A stretch of 64,000 nucleotides of DNA from Rahnella aquatilis CIP 78.65 = ATCC 33071 (GTDB lineage Bacteria; Pseudomonadota; Gammaproteobacteria; Enterobacterales; Enterobacteriaceae), in contig NC_016818.1 of the NCBI RefSeq assembly GCF_000241955.1, positions 1,240,001-1,304,000 on the forward strand, read 5' to 3'. Numbering within the stretch: position 1 is the stretch's first letter; each line of letters opens with the position of its first letter. The position numbers were made by a program, and so were the translations under genes. A model generated the notes under the pieces. That model searched no databases and was not told the origin of the DNA. It saw only the letters and a program-made list of their open reading frames with translations. This document shows positions 1 to 9,098 of the stretch, one piece after another.

Positions 1-39
1 TGCAAGAGGTCAGCGGTTCGATCCCGCTTATCTCCACCA
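1..39 (+). tRNA. tRNA-Ala, 3' part only (cut by window edge)
   Basis: The first 39 bases are identical to the last 39 bases of the complete tRNA-Ala(GGC) at 111-186, from the base after the anticodon region through the encoded CCA end. This is therefore the second half of a tandem tRNA-Ala copy whose 5' half lies outside the window. The pair matches the alaX-alaW tandem that precedes nupC in E. coli. Confidence 0.9.
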
Positions 40-110
40 ACTTCCTTTCCAGAGTAAGTTGGCTGTTTCCTTCCCAGGGAAACAAAAAGTAAATATGTAC
101 GACCTCGTGT

Positions 111-186
<76 letters not shown>

Positions 187-197
187 AATATTAAAGA

Positions 198-219
198 AAC
201 CCGCTTCGGCGGGTTTTTT
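198..219 (+). terminator. Rho-independent terminator of the tRNA-Ala operon
   Basis: The sequence is AACCCGC, a TTCG tetraloop, GCGGGTT, then a T run. It lies 11 nt after the tRNA CCA end. Confidence 0.9.
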
Positions 220-278
220 GCTTTCTGCGGTTTGTCATTGCTCTTTCCTGTTATTACAGCGCGCGAATCGCAGACATA

Positions 279-304
279 AAAAAAGGCGCCGGAGCGCCTT
301 TTCT
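279..304 (-). terminator. Terminator downstream of nupC
   Basis: The stem AAGGCGCC/GGAGCGCCTT is flanked by an A run on the left, which reads as a T run on the minus strand. It lies 20 nt beyond the nupC stop codon. Confidence 0.8.
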
Positions 305-324
305 TGTCGTTCTGTATTTGCTTA

Positions 325-1512
325 CTACGCCAGTACCAGACCCGCGATAGAAGCAGACAACACGCTGACCAGCGTTGAACCGTACAGCAGTTTCAGGCCG
401 AAGCGGGAAACCACGTTGCCCTGATGTTCGTTCAGGCCTTTGATAGCACCGGCAACGATACCGATCGAAGAGAAGTTCGCGAAAGACACCAGGAACACGG
501 ACAGGATGCCCACGCCACGAGGTGACAGTTCAGTGGCCACTTTCTGCAGATCCAACATCGCAACGAATTCATTGGAAACCAGTTTGGTCGCCATGATGCT
601 GCCTACCTGCAGGGCTTCGTGACTTGGCACACCCATCATCCATGCGAATGGATAGAAGACATAACCCAGCACGCCCTGGAAAGTAATACCGAATACCACG
701 TCGAACAACGCATTCAGGCAGGAAATCAGTGCGATGAAACCAATCAACATGGCTGCAACGATGATAGCCACTTTGAAGCCTGCCAGGATGTATTCACCCA
801 GCATTTCAAAGAAGCTCTGACCCTGATGCGTATTACCGATTTGCAGGTCTTCTTCTGAATCAACTTTATAAGGGTTGATCAACGACAGCACGATGAAGGT
901 ACTGAACATGTTGAGCACCAGCGCAGCAACAACAAAGCGCGGTTCCAGCATGGTCATGTACGCACCCACAATCGACATAGAAACCGTCGACATCGCGGTG
1001 GCTGCCATGGTGTACATGCGTTTTTCAGACATTTTGCTCAGAATATCTTTATACGCGATAAAGTTTTCTGACTGACCCAAAATCAGGGAGCTGATGGCGT
1101 TGAAAGATTCCAGTTTTCCCATGCCATTAATTTTCGACAGAACCGTACCGATAATACGGATGACGAAAGGCAGTACACGAATGTGTTGTAAAATACCGAT
1201 CAATGCAGAAATAAACACGATCGGACACAAGACTTTCAAGAAGAAGAACGCTAATCCTTTATCGCTCATGCCTCCAAATACGAAGCCGGTCCCTTCCGCA
1301 GCGAATCCTAATAATTTCTCAAACAAGTCTGAGAAGCCTTTCACAAAACCTAAACCAACAGAAGAATTCAGGAAGAAATAGGCTAACAAGACTTCGATGA
1401 CCAACAGCTGAACGATGAAGCGTAAACGGATATTTTTCCGGTCACGGCTCACCAGTAAAGCGAGTGCAGCGACAACGGCCAACGCTAATACAAAGTGCAA
1501 TATTCGGGACAT
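325..1512 (-). CDS. nupC: Nucleoside:H+ symporter NupC
   Basis: This 395-aa inner-membrane protein imports nucleosides with protons (concentrative nucleoside transporter family). It is almost colinear with E. coli NupC (400 aa). Recognisable blocks are the N-terminal membrane segment [14 protein letters not shown], the [13 protein letters not shown] block near residue 145 and the [11 protein letters not shown] block near residue 315 that line the transport core. It sits beside the tRNA-Ala pair and divergent from mntH, as in E. coli. In E. coli the gene is controlled by CRP and CytR. A CRP-like half-site pair (CGTGA/TTGCA) lies about 65 nt upstream, near 1574-1596, but is weak (7 of 10 key bases). 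Confidence 0.97.
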   Translation of the reverse strand: MSRILHFVLALAVVAALALLVSRDRKNIRLRFIVQLLVIEVLLAYFFLNSSVGLGFVKGFSDLFEKLLGFAAEGTGFVFGGMSDKGLAFFFLKVLCPIVFISALIGILQHIRVLPFVIRIIGTVLSKINGMGKLESFNAISSLILGQSENFIAYKDILSKMSEKRMYTMAATAMSTVSMSIVGAYMTMLEPRFVVAALVLNMFSTFIVLSLINPYKVDSEEDLQIGNTHQGQSFFEMLGEYILAGFKVAIIVAAMLIGFIALISCLNALFDVVFGITFQGVLGYVFYPFAWMMGVPSHEALQVGSIMATKLVSNEFVAMLDLQKVATELSPRGVGILSVFLVSFANFSSIGIVAGAIKGLNEHQGNVVSRFGLKLLYGSTLVSVLSASIAGLVLA

Positions 1513-1860
1513 GGGTGCTCCAAATTAGAGGCAGGCTATATTTCGACGGTCATTTTATGTAACGCGTACATTTAAAACGTGAAGTCGATTGCAAATATAG
1601 AAATTACAGGGACGAATTGCAACAAATCACGGCCCATCACACAAAAAATCAAGATGTTAATAAAACTAAGCACAATTAGCATTCCTGTGCTAGTTTTATC
1701 ATCTGCCGTAATGCGTTCTGAATCTGGCCCGTTAATGTCTGTTTTAGGAAAGTATGATGCGTCTGTCTTTCTGAAGTCGGGTGAGCGAATCACCTTTGCG
1801 TTGTTACCTGCCCGCTTACCGCTGCTGCCTATCAGAGTAATCACTCAGAACATTCTAAAT

Positions 1861-1879
1861 GCACTTGATAATCATTATC
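1861..1879. promoter_or_regulatory. Fur box upstream of mntH
   Basis: The 19-mer matches the classical Fur consensus (GATAATGATAATCATTATC) at 15 positions. It contains a perfect 8+1+8 palindrome, TTGATAAT-C-ATTATCAA (1865-1881). It ends about 50 nt before the mntH start, where a promoter is expected. Fur control of mntH is known in E. coli. I saw no clear MntR palindrome. Confidence 0.8.
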
Positions 1880-1928
1880 AATTGGATATGATTGATGTAA
1901 GCGTAATAATTGTAAGGGTTAACTCACT

Positions 1929-3158
1929 ATGCTCAACAGCCGGGCCGAATCCACAGGCCGCGCGTCCAGAAAGATGAAGCTTTCACTGATGGGACCGGCC
2001 TTCATTGCCGCCATCGGTTATATCGATCCGGGCAACTTTGCGACGAACATTCAGGCCGGTGCCTCTTATGGCTATCAGTTGCTGTGGGTGGTGGTATGGG
2101 CCAACGTGATGGCGATGTTGATCCAGTTGTTGTCTGCCAAACTCGGTATCGCCACCGGCAAAAACCTGGCCGAACATATCCGCGATCGTTTCCCGCGCCC
2201 GGCCGTCTGGGCCTACTGGGTACAGGCAGAAATTATCGCCATGGCCACCGATCTGGCCGAATTTATTGGTGCCGCCATTGGCTTCAAATTGCTTCTCGGC
2301 GTATCGCTGCTACAAGGCGCGGTGCTCACCGGGATTGCCACCTTTATTATCCTCGCGCTGCAAAAACGCGGGCAAAAACCGCTGGAACTGGTGATCGCCG
2401 GTTTACTCCTTTTTGTCGCGGCGGCTTATATCGTTGAGTTGTTCTTCTCGCAGCCGAGCATGATTGCGCTGGGTAAAGGCATGCTGATCCCTGCGTTGCC
2501 GACCGCCGATTCGGTATATCTGGCCGCCGGTGTGCTCGGTGCGACCATTATGCCGCACGTCATTTATCTGCATTCCTCGCTGACTCAGCGGGGCGGCAAG
2601 GCCTCTAAAGCACAGCGCTATTCAGCCACCAAGCTGGATGTCGGTATTGCTATGACCATTGCCGGTTTCGTAAATCTGGCGATGATGGCGACGGCAGCGG
2701 CGGCATTCCATTTCAGCGGACACAGCGGGATAAGCGAGCTGGATGAAGCCTATCTGACGCTGCAACCGTTGCTGGGTCATGCCGCTGCGACTACCTTTGG
2801 TCTGAGTCTGGTGGCCGCCGGTTTATCTTCAACAGTGGTCGGTACGCTGGCCGGGCAGGTGGTGATGCAGGGGTTCGTGAAATTCTACATTCCGCTGTGG
2901 GTTCGCCGTACGGTGACTATGATGCCGTCTTTTATTGTGATCCTGATGGGATTAGATGCCACACGCATTCTGGTGATGAGCCAGGTCTTGTTGAGCTTCG
3001 GGATTGCGCTGGCGTTGCTGCCGCTGCTGGCTTTTACCGGTAACCGCAGCCTGATGGGCGATATGGTGAATACTAGAACCGTGCAGTGGGCCGGGAGGAT
3101 CATCGTGCTGATCGTCGTCAGCCTTAACCTTTATCTGCTGATCGGTATGTTGAAATAA
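1929..3158 (+). CDS. mntH: Manganese/divalent metal:H+ symporter MntH (NRAMP)
   Basis: This 409-aa NRAMP-family inner-membrane transporter imports Mn2+ (and some Fe2+) with protons. The signature metal-site motif DPGNFATN is near residue 35, and [10 protein letters not shown] in TM6 is near residue 213. The whole sequence aligns with E. coli MntH (412 aa). The start is set by an AAGGG ribosome site about 10 nt upstream. It is divergent from nupC and preceded by a strong Fur box, so repression by Fe2+-Fur is expected. A terminator follows 23 nt after the stop. Confidence 0.97.
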   Translation: MLNSRAESTGRASRKMKLSLMGPAFIAAIGYIDPGNFATNIQAGASYGYQLLWVVVWANVMAMLIQLLSAKLGIATGKNLAEHIRDRFPRPAVWAYWVQAEIIAMATDLAEFIGAAIGFKLLLGVSLLQGAVLTGIATFIILALQKRGQKPLELVIAGLLLFVAAAYIVELFFSQPSMIALGKGMLIPALPTADSVYLAAGVLGATIMPHVIYLHSSLTQRGGKASKAQRYSATKLDVGIAMTIAGFVNLAMMATAAAAFHFSGHSGISELDEAYLTLQPLLGHAAATTFGLSLVAAGLSSTVVGTLAGQVVMQGFVKFYIPLWVRRTVTMMPSFIVILMGLDATRILVMSQVLLSFGIALALLPLLAFTGNRSLMGDMVNTRTVQWAGRIIVLIVVSLNLYLLIGMLK

Positions 3159-3180
3159 CGCCTGCGCAGTGACAGGCAAA

Positions 3181-3214
3181 CAAAAACGGGACAGTTTGCG
3201 CTGTCCCGTTTTTG
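3181..3214. terminator. Bidirectional terminator between mntH and the DUF2502 gene
   Basis: A 14-bp perfect stem (CAAAAACGGGACAG and its complement) around a 6-nt loop carries an A run on one side and a T run on the other. It can serve mntH (+) and the convergent gene ending at 3233 (-). Confidence 0.9.
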
Positions 3215-3232
3215 TTTGTTTTATTCAGCTGA

Positions 3233-3667
3233 TTAATGGCGGTGGTCGCCATGTCCGCCGCCCCGGTGATCATCATGACCGTGCCCCCGGTCATGTCCCC
3301 GACCCCGATCCGGCCCGCGGCCGTGATCATAATGCGCACGCCCGTGGTCGCTGTAATAATAACGCGGCGGTGGCATCGGACGACGTGGCGGATGGCGTTC
3401 GTTCCACCAGCCATGATCGCGCCAGCGATAACCATCCCAGTAATAGCCGCGCGGGCTGCGTGCACCATAGTGGTGACCCCGATAGCCGTTCCACCAGCTT
3501 GGGTTACGCCAGTCATAGCCGTCCCAGTAATAACCCCGCCTGTCGCGGTCACCGATATTGATAGAAAGGCCCGGCGTATTCAGGCTGAAACTGCTGGCCT
3601 GCACGGTGGGTACCGCCGCAGGGAGCAGGGCAAAGAACAATGTTGCGAAAAGTACCGGTTTTAACAT
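3233..3667 (-). CDS. ypeC: DUF2502 (YpeC-like) secreted His/Gly/Arg-rich protein
   Basis: A 144-aa protein with a signal peptide (MLKPVLFATLFFALLPAA, cleavage near residue 24). The IGDRDRRGYYWDGYDWR block identifies DUF2502, whose E. coli member YpeC also lies next to mntH. The aromatic unit GYYWDGYxWR is repeated twice (near residues 45 and 73). From about residue 107 onward the tail is almost entirely H, G, R and D. Function is unknown. Secretion to the periplasm and metal binding by the His-rich tail are inferences. The protein is longer than YpeC (108 aa), mainly because of the extra repeat and longer tail. Confidence 0.85.
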   Translation of the reverse strand: MLKPVLFATLFFALLPAAVPTVQASSFSLNTPGLSINIGDRDRRGYYWDGYDWRNPSWWNGYRGHHYGARSPRGYYWDGYRWRDHGWWNERHPPRRPMPPPRYYYSDHGRAHYDHGRGPDRGRGHDRGHGHDDHRGGGHGDHRH

Positions 3668-3826
3668 GAGTGGCCCCAGAATCCTTATAATTTATGCTGA
3701 CAGTTATAAGGGGAAGAGGGCCGTCATTCTATTGCTTACAATCCTGTTTTGAATGATTTACGCGCCTTAACGCAAAGCTTACACACTCTCCATAAAGGCG
3801 CGTTTTTTGCTCATTCAGGTAAGCGT

Positions 3827-4816
3827 TTACACCAGGATACCTTCGATCGCCGTCAGCTCTTCTGCACTAAAATGGCGGTTGGCAATCATGCCCACGGCGT
3901 CGTCGATCTGGCTGGTTTTACTGGCACCAATCAGGACGGACGTCACGCGGTCGCCACGAAGAACCCATGCCAGCGCCATCTGCGACAGTTTCTGACCGCG
4001 CGCCTGCGCAATATCATTCAGCTTACGCACTTTCGCCAGCTTATCTTCCGTCAGCTGATCCGCAGTCAGGAACTTACTGCCGCTGGCGGCGCGGGAATCT
4101 TCAGGAATGCCCGCCAGATAACGGTCAGTCAGCACGCCGCCTGCCAGTGGCGAGAAGGCGACAGACCCGACGCCGTTATCCGCCAGCGTATCCAGCAGAT
4201 CAGCCTCAACCCAGCGCTCGAACATGGAATATTTCGGCTGATGGATCAGGCACGGCGTGCCGAGTTGCTGCAAAATCTCAAACGCTTTTTTCGCGCGTTC
4301 TGCCGGATAGTTCGACAAACCGACGTACAGTGCTTTGCCCTGACGCACGATCAGATCCAGCGCCGCCATGGTTTCTTCCAGCGGTGTATCAGGATCAGGG
4401 CGGTGATGATAGAAAATATCCACGTACTCCAGCCCCATACGTTTCAGGCTCTGATTCAGACTGGCAACCAGATATTTTTTTGAACCCCAGTCCCCGTACG
4501 GGCCGTCCCACATGGTGTAACCGGCTTTGGAGGAAATAATCAGTTCATCGCGGTACGGCAATAAATCTTCCTGCAGGATGCGGCCGAAATGCTGCTCCGC
4601 TGAACCCGGAGGCGGGCCGTAGTTATTGGCCAGATCGAAATGGGTGATCCCATGGTCGAAAGCATGGCGGATCAGCTTCCGGCCATTCTCAAAATGGGCG
4701 TTATCGCCGAAGTTATGCCACAGGCCAAGGGAAACAACGGGCAGTTTCAGACCGCTCTGGCCACAGCGACGGTATTCCATATTCTCGTAACGGGCTGGAC
4801 TGGCTTGATACACCAT
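3827..4816 (-). CDS. gpr: L-glyceraldehyde 3-phosphate reductase (aldo/keto reductase, YghZ)
   Basis: A 329-aa NADPH-dependent aldo/keto reductase (AKR14 type) that reduces L-glyceraldehyde 3-phosphate and methylglyoxal. SLGLWHNFGDN and NNYGPPPGSAE (with the catalytic Tyr) near residue 60, the SSKAGY lysine and HHRPDPDTPLEET match E. coli Gpr. The open frame extends to 4903, but MVYQASPARYENMEYRRCG matches the family N-terminus, and an AAGGA ribosome site lies 8 nt before position 4816. In E. coli the gene neighbours yghX and yghU; here those two are about 46 kb away. Confidence 0.93.
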   Translation of the reverse strand: MVYQASPARYENMEYRRCGQSGLKLPVVSLGLWHNFGDNAHFENGRKLIRHAFDHGITHFDLANNYGPPPGSAEQHFGRILQEDLLPYRDELIISSKAGYTMWDGPYGDWGSKKYLVASLNQSLKRMGLEYVDIFYHHRPDPDTPLEETMAALDLIVRQGKALYVGLSNYPAERAKKAFEILQQLGTPCLIHQPKYSMFERWVEADLLDTLADNGVGSVAFSPLAGGVLTDRYLAGIPEDSRAASGSKFLTADQLTEDKLAKVRKLNDIAQARGQKLSQMALAWVLRGDRVTSVLIGASKTSQIDDAVGMIANRHFSAEELTAIEGILV

Positions 4817-5144
4817 GTGAGTCCTTATAATAAATTCAGAAGTGAACAGAAGGTTATAAATGTCATAAAAAACCAATTTTAGTGTATGCGCTTTCACAAG
4901 CATTTCCAGCTAATCAGATCACATCCGGAGCAATCCTTACGCCCAGGACTGTTGATTACCGTGACTATTCTTCCTGCATATTACCTTTACTGCTGGATCC
5001 GCTTCCCTGCATTAACGCAGTGCAGGGGTGTAACTCTGCGTTGCCATGTCTTATTTCGAATAATAAATGTCCTGTTCCCCTGTTTGGAGTAATACTGATA
5101 TCAGTGGGATTAACTGTTTACTTTATTTTTAACAGAGGATCGTC
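4817..5144. other. Divergent gpr/ipdC intergenic region
   Basis: A 328-bp gap between divergent genes must hold both promoters. The ipdC ribosome site AACAGAGGA is at its right end. An imperfect inverted pair, CTGTT/AACAG around an AT-rich centre (about 5113-5137), overlaps the likely ipdC promoter or leader. Its spacing does not fit the TyrR box that controls ipdC in Enterobacter. No small gene or RNA was recognised. Confidence 0.4.
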
Positions 5145-6803
5145 ATGAGTAATGAATACACCGTAGGTGACTATCTTTTAGATCGCTTATCATTCAGCGG
5201 GATCTCCGAGTTGTTTGGTGTGCCGGGTGACTACAATCTGAAATTCCTCGACAGCGTGATTAATCATCAGCAAATCACCTGGGTCGGCTGTACCAATGAA
5301 TTAAATGCCGCCTATGGCGCAGATGGTTATGCGCGTACCAAAGGTATTGCAGCGTTGCTGACGACGTTTGGTGTCGGCGAACTGAGCGCGCTGAATGGCA
5401 TTGCCGGTAGTTATGCGGAATATGTGCCCGTTGTGCATATCGTGGGGGCGCCAGCGCTGACGTCTCAGCGTAAAGGCGAGTTGTTGCATCACACGCTGGG
5501 GGATGGCGAATTCAGTCATTTCATGCGAATGTCCGCGCCGGTCAGCGTGGCGCAGGCGTCTCTCACGCCGGAAAATGCCCTGGCTGAAATCGACCGGGTG
5601 ATTGAAGAAGTGATGTACAGCTCGCGTCCGGGGTATCTGTTGCTGCCCAGCGACGTGGCCGCACTGCCGGTCAGTACCCGTGCGCATGCGCTACCTGCAC
5701 GTCAGCCGCCTTTCTCACCTTCTTCTCTGGATGCTTTTGTTGCTGCCGCTGAAACGCAGTTGCGGGGCGCAAAACGGGTTTCACTGCTGGCGGATTTTCT
5801 GGCAGACCGCTTCAAGGTTAAAAAGGCGCTGGAACAGTGGATGGAAGAAGTGCCGCTGGCCCATTCAACGTTGCTGATGGGCAAAGGTTTATTTAACGAG
5901 CAACAGGCGCATTTTGCCGGCACGTATTCCGGTGCCGCCAGCGCACCATCAACGAAAGAAGCGATTGAAGGGGCTGATGTGGTGATCACGGTCGGGGTGA
6001 AATTTACTGACACCATCACCGCCGGTTTTACCCAGCAGCTGCCGTCCGGAAAATGCATCGACCTTCAGCCCTTTTTTGCCCGCGTGGGCGATCAGATCTT
6101 CCACCAGCTACCGCTCGAAAAAACGGTCAGCGTGATGCACCGCCTCACCGCAGAACTGGCTTGTGGCCGGACGCCTTATCCCGTTAAACACAACGCATTG
6201 CCGTTATCGCACGATAACCGCCTCGGGCAATGTGCTTTCTGGCAGCAAATTCAGGATTTCCTGCAACCGGGAGATGTGCTGGTTGCCGAGCAGGGCACCG
6301 CCTGTTTTGGGGCGGCGGCGCTGAGTTTGCCGGAAGATTGCCAGTTCGTCGTCCAGCCGTTATGGGGCTCAATTGGTTTCACGCTGCCCGCCGCGTTTGG
6401 TGTGCAGATTGCCGTACCGGATCGCCGGGTCGTGCTGCTGATTGGCGACGGATCCGCACAACTGACCCTGCAGGGATTAGGTGCTGCCATCCGTTATGGT
6501 CTGCCGCCGATTATTTTTGTGATTAATAATGACGGCTACACCGTTGAACGGGCGATCCACGGTGAAACCCAGCGCTACAACGACATCGCCCGGTGGAACT
6601 GGACACAGTTCCCGGCGGCCTTCGGCGGTACAGAAGTGTTCAGTGCGCGGGCGGATTCGCCGCAGGCGCTGAAAGAGGCGATAACAAAGGCCACCGCACG
6701 GCGACAGATGGCCTGGATAGAAGTTATTTTGCCGAAAATGGATATTCCTGACTTGCTCAATTCAGTGTCTAAATCGCTGGCGAAGCGTAACTCAGGGCAA
6801 TAG
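5145..6803 (+). CDS. ipdC: Indole-3-pyruvate decarboxylase (ThDP-dependent)
   Basis: A 552-aa cytoplasmic thiamine-diphosphate and Mg2+ enzyme. It decarboxylates indole-3-pyruvate to indole-3-acetaldehyde, the key step of the IPyA route to the plant hormone IAA. The length equals that of Enterobacter cloacae IPDC. Visible catalytic features are Glu52 (NEL), the paired His115-His116 of LLHHTLGDGEF, the GDGSAQLT to NN ThDP motif near residues 435-465, and the GYTVERAIHG block. A pyruvate or phenylpyruvate decarboxylase is the main alternative. Overall similarity, including SELFGVPGDYNLKFLD and VVHIVGAP, favours IpdC. Its 3' end overlaps the convergent lysR gene by 12 bp. Confidence 0.92.
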   Translation: MSNEYTVGDYLLDRLSFSGISELFGVPGDYNLKFLDSVINHQQITWVGCTNELNAAYGADGYARTKGIAALLTTFGVGELSALNGIAGSYAEYVPVVHIVGAPALTSQRKGELLHHTLGDGEFSHFMRMSAPVSVAQASLTPENALAEIDRVIEEVMYSSRPGYLLLPSDVAALPVSTRAHALPARQPPFSPSSLDAFVAAAETQLRGAKRVSLLADFLADRFKVKKALEQWMEEVPLAHSTLLMGKGLFNEQQAHFAGTYSGAASAPSTKEAIEGADVVITVGVKFTDTITAGFTQQLPSGKCIDLQPFFARVGDQIFHQLPLEKTVSVMHRLTAELACGRTPYPVKHNALPLSHDNRLGQCAFWQQIQDFLQPGDVLVAEQGTACFGAAALSLPEDCQFVVQPLWGSIGFTLPAAFGVQIAVPDRRVVLLIGDGSAQLTLQGLGAAIRYGLPPIIFVINNDGYTVERAIHGETQRYNDIARWNWTQFPAAFGGTEVFSARADSPQALKEAITKATARRQMAWIEVILPKMDIPDLLNSVSKSLAKRNSGQ

Positions 6804-7679
6804 ATCGGTTTCCGGTGACGGCGGGTCAGTCAGCTGGTCGATGAACCACCAACCCGCCGGACCCGGCTGATTATTTTTACTCCACACCGCATCCACGGAA
6901 ATCTGCTTCGGCCAGCCGCGCAAGGGCAGGCTGACCAGCTTGTCATGGCCAAATTGTTGCACCAGCCAGTGCGGCAACGTCGCCCAGCCAAACCCCTGTT
7001 CCGCCATTTCCAGCAACATCAGATAGCTGGGCGCTGACCAGATCTGCCCCTGCGCGCGGGGCATTTCACGGCGGCTGTAAGGTTGCAGGCAAAGCTGGCG
7101 GAAGGTATGTAACTGCTCCGGTTGCAGATTGCTGATGTTCGCCAGCGGATGCTCACGGCTGCAAAACACCGACATATCCGTTTGTTCCGGTAAGCGCGCC
7201 ACGCCAATGTCCGGCGGATAACTCGCCTGCACTTCCACCATGCCGATATGGGCGCGGCCGGACTGCAACAGGTCGATCACGTCCTGATCTTCGGCGATCT
7301 GGCATTCAAATTCGATATCAGGATAACGGCGTTCAAACCGGCGCAGCAGTGCCTCGTGGTGGGTTGGCTGATAAGTATCCGACAGCACGAACGTCAGGCG
7401 AGTTTCCACCTGCGTCGATAAACGCACCGCCAGCTCATCAAGGCGTTCGCTGGCCGCCAGAATGGCCTGAACGTGGCTGAGTACGCGTTGCCCGGCAGGT
7501 GTCAGCACCGGCTGGCGGCTCTGGCGGTCAAACAGCGTAATGCCCAAATCCACTTCCAGATTGGCGATGGCCGTACTGACGGTGGACTGACTCTTACGCA
7601 ACTTACGCGCTGCTGCCGAAAACGATCCGGTATCCGCCGCTTCGACAAAAGCCATCAGGGCTTCCGGTGAATAGCGCAT
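6792..7679 (-). CDS. LysR-family transcriptional regulator, divergent from a PACE efflux gene
   Basis: A 295-aa LysR-type regulator. The N-terminal winged HTH spans residues 1-60 (AFVEAADTGSFSAAARKLRKSQSTVS), followed by a linker helix and a type-2 periplasmic-binding-like effector domain. It is transcribed away from the PACE transporter gene with a 144-bp gap, the usual arrangement of a LysR with its target. In Acinetobacter the LysR protein AceR activates the PACE pump gene aceI in the same way. The effector is unknown. It also overlaps the end of ipdC tail-to-tail, which does not suggest regulation of ipdC. Confidence 0.88.
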   Translation of the reverse strand: MRYSPEALMAFVEAADTGSFSAAARKLRKSQSTVSTAIANLEVDLGITLFDRQSRQPVLTPAGQRVLSHVQAILAASERLDELAVRLSTQVETRLTFVLSDTYQPTHHEALLRRFERRYPDIEFECQIAEDQDVIDLLQSGRAHIGMVEVQASYPPDIGVARLPEQTDMSVFCSREHPLANISNLQPEQLHTFRQLCLQPYSRREMPRAQGQIWSAPSYLMLLEMAEQGFGWATLPHWLVQQFGHDKLVSLPLRGWPKQISVDAVWSKNNQPGPAGWWFIDQLTDPPSPETDLLP

Positions 7680-7823
7680 CCTGTTCTCCTTCTGATTTCA
7701 ATCCATCTATTTTATCGATACATTCTATCTTTTATCTATCTTATTTAGTGATGATAATGACCGCCTGTGACAACCGTCACGTAACAGTTCACGTAACAAC
7801 GATCAGGAATCAGGCAGGTTTTT

Positions 7824-8297
7824 ATGTCTAAGCAAACACGGAATATCTCTCAGAAAACGTTCGGCGAACGCATTTTTCATGCGGTAGGTTTTGAAACAAT
7901 CGCGGTACTGATTTCAGCCCCCGCCGCAGCCTGGGCGCTGAACAAACCGGTCTGGGAGATGGGCGCGCTGGCGATCATGCTGTCCACCACGGCGATGGTC
8001 TGGAACATTATCTATAACAGCCTCTTTGACAAATTCTGGCCGGTTTCCCGCGTGGTGCGGACATTTAAAATCCGCGTGGCGCACGCGCTGGGCTTCGAAG
8101 GGGGCTTTATCCTCATCGGCCTGCCGGTTGCGGCACTCTGGCTGGGCATCAGCCTGCCGGACGCCTTTATGCTGGAGATGGGTTTCTTCCTGTTCTTCCT
8201 GCCGTATACCGTGGCGTACAACTGGGTGTATGACACCCTGCGTCATCACTGGATGAACCGCCGTATGGCGGCAAAGGATTGCCCGGCTAAACATTAA
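7824..8297 (+). CDS. PACE-family multidrug/biocide efflux transporter
   Basis: A 157-aa inner-membrane protein made of two tandem bacterial transmembrane pair (BTP) units. Each unit opens with a matching R-I-x-HA-x-GFE block (RIFHAVGFE near residue 16 and RVAHALGFEG near residue 86) followed by two membrane helices. Glu15, essential for proton coupling in AceI, is present at exactly position 15. PACE proteins export compounds such as chlorhexidine or short-chain diamines with protons; the substrate here is unknown. The divergent LysR gene is the likely regulator. Confidence 0.93.
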   Translation: MSKQTRNISQKTFGERIFHAVGFETIAVLISAPAAAWALNKPVWEMGALAIMLSTTAMVWNIIYNSLFDKFWPVSRVVRTFKIRVAHALGFEGGFILIGLPVAALWLGISLPDAFMLEMGFFLFFLPYTVAYNWVYDTLRHHWMNRRMAAKDCPAKH

Positions 8298-8317
8298 TTT
8301 GCATCGCTGAATGTGTA

Positions 8318-8355
8318 AAAAAGCCCGCCGACATTTTCTTTGTCCGCGGGCTTTT
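8318..8355 (+). terminator. Terminator after the PACE gene
   Basis: AAAAAGCCCGC pairs with GCGGGCTTTTT around a 16-nt A/T-rich loop and ends in a T run. It lies 20 nt past the transporter stop and before the racemase start at 8400. Confidence 0.85.
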
Positions 8356-8399
8356 TGTCGGTTATGGTTTTGCCATCTGGAAAAATACAGGGTGTGCAG

Positions 8400-9098
8400 A
8401 TGAAAACTTTAGGATTGATTGGTGGCATGAGCTGGGAATCCACCGTGCCGTATTACCGCATGATTAACGAACAGGTAAAGCAGCAACTGGGCGGATTACA
8501 TTCGGCCAAACTGTTCCTTTACAGCGTCGATTTTTACGAAATCGAAAAGCTGCAAATGGCCGGTGACTGGCAGCAGGCAGGTGAAATTCTCGGTAACGCC
8601 GCGAATTCACTGGCGCGTGCAGGTGCGGAGGTTATCGTCGTATGTACCAACACCATGCATAAAGTGGCAGATGATATCGAACGTATCGGTGGCCTGCCGC
8701 TGTTGCATATCGCCGATGCGACGGCAGACAAAATCACCGGCCAGGGGCTGCGTAAAATCGGTCTGCTCGGCACGCGGTTCACCATGGAACAGGATTTCTA
8801 TCGCGGGCGTTTGCAGGAAAAACATCAGATTGACGTGGTGACGCCGGATGAAGCTGACCGGGCGATTGTCCATCGCATTATTTATGAAGAGCTGTGCCTG
8901 GGCCTGATTAAGGATGATTCCCGCGAAGAATATCGGCGGATTATTGGCAAATTAGAACAGCAGGGCGTGGAAGGCATTATTCTCGGATGCACCGAAATTA
9001 CCCTGCTGGTGGGCGCGGAAGACGCGAGCGTACCGGTTTTTGACACCACCGCCATTCATGCGCTGGCGGCGGCGGAGTTTGCATTAAAGCAGGATTAA
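8400..9098 (+). CDS. ygeA: Broad-specificity amino-acid racemase (YgeA, Asp/Glu racemase family)
   Basis: A 232-aa cofactor-independent racemase. The two catalytic cysteines are in CTNTMHK (Cys82) and GCTEI (Cys197). [20 protein letters not shown] and [16 protein letters not shown] match E. coli YgeA, which racemises several amino acids, notably homoserine. The open frame begins at 8340, but the family N-terminus (MKT) sets the start at 8400. The upstream part would also overlap the preceding terminator. The last 4 bp overlap the convergent yfeO gene. Confidence 0.93.
   Translation: MKTLGLIGGMSWESTVPYYRMINEQVKQQLGGLHSAKLFLYSVDFYEIEKLQMAGDWQQAGEILGNAANSLARAGAEVIVVCTNTMHKVADDIERIGGLPLLHIADATADKITGQGLRKIGLLGTRFTMEQDFYRGRLQEKHQIDVVTPDEADRAIVHRIIYEELCLGLIKDDSREEYRRIIGKLEQQGVEGIILGCTEITLLVGAEDASVPVFDTTAIHALAAAEFALKQD

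Noticed and set aside
1574..1596. CRP-like site upstream of nupC
   Set aside because: Only 7 of 10 core bases match; mentioned with nupC but too weak for its own feature.
3761..3808. CGCGCCTT/AAGGCGCG inverted repeat followed by six T, a possible terminator
   Set aside because: The loop is 26 nt and no plus-strand gene ends before it; on the minus strand, where gpr ends, no T run follows. Left unassigned.
5113..5137. TyrR-like box upstream of ipdC
   Set aside because: The half-sites CTGTT/AACAG are not TGTAAA/TTTACA and the spacing is wrong.
6792..6803. Regulation of ipdC by the overlapping LysR
   Set aside because: The genes converge tail-to-tail; the LysR faces the PACE gene, which is the more likely target.
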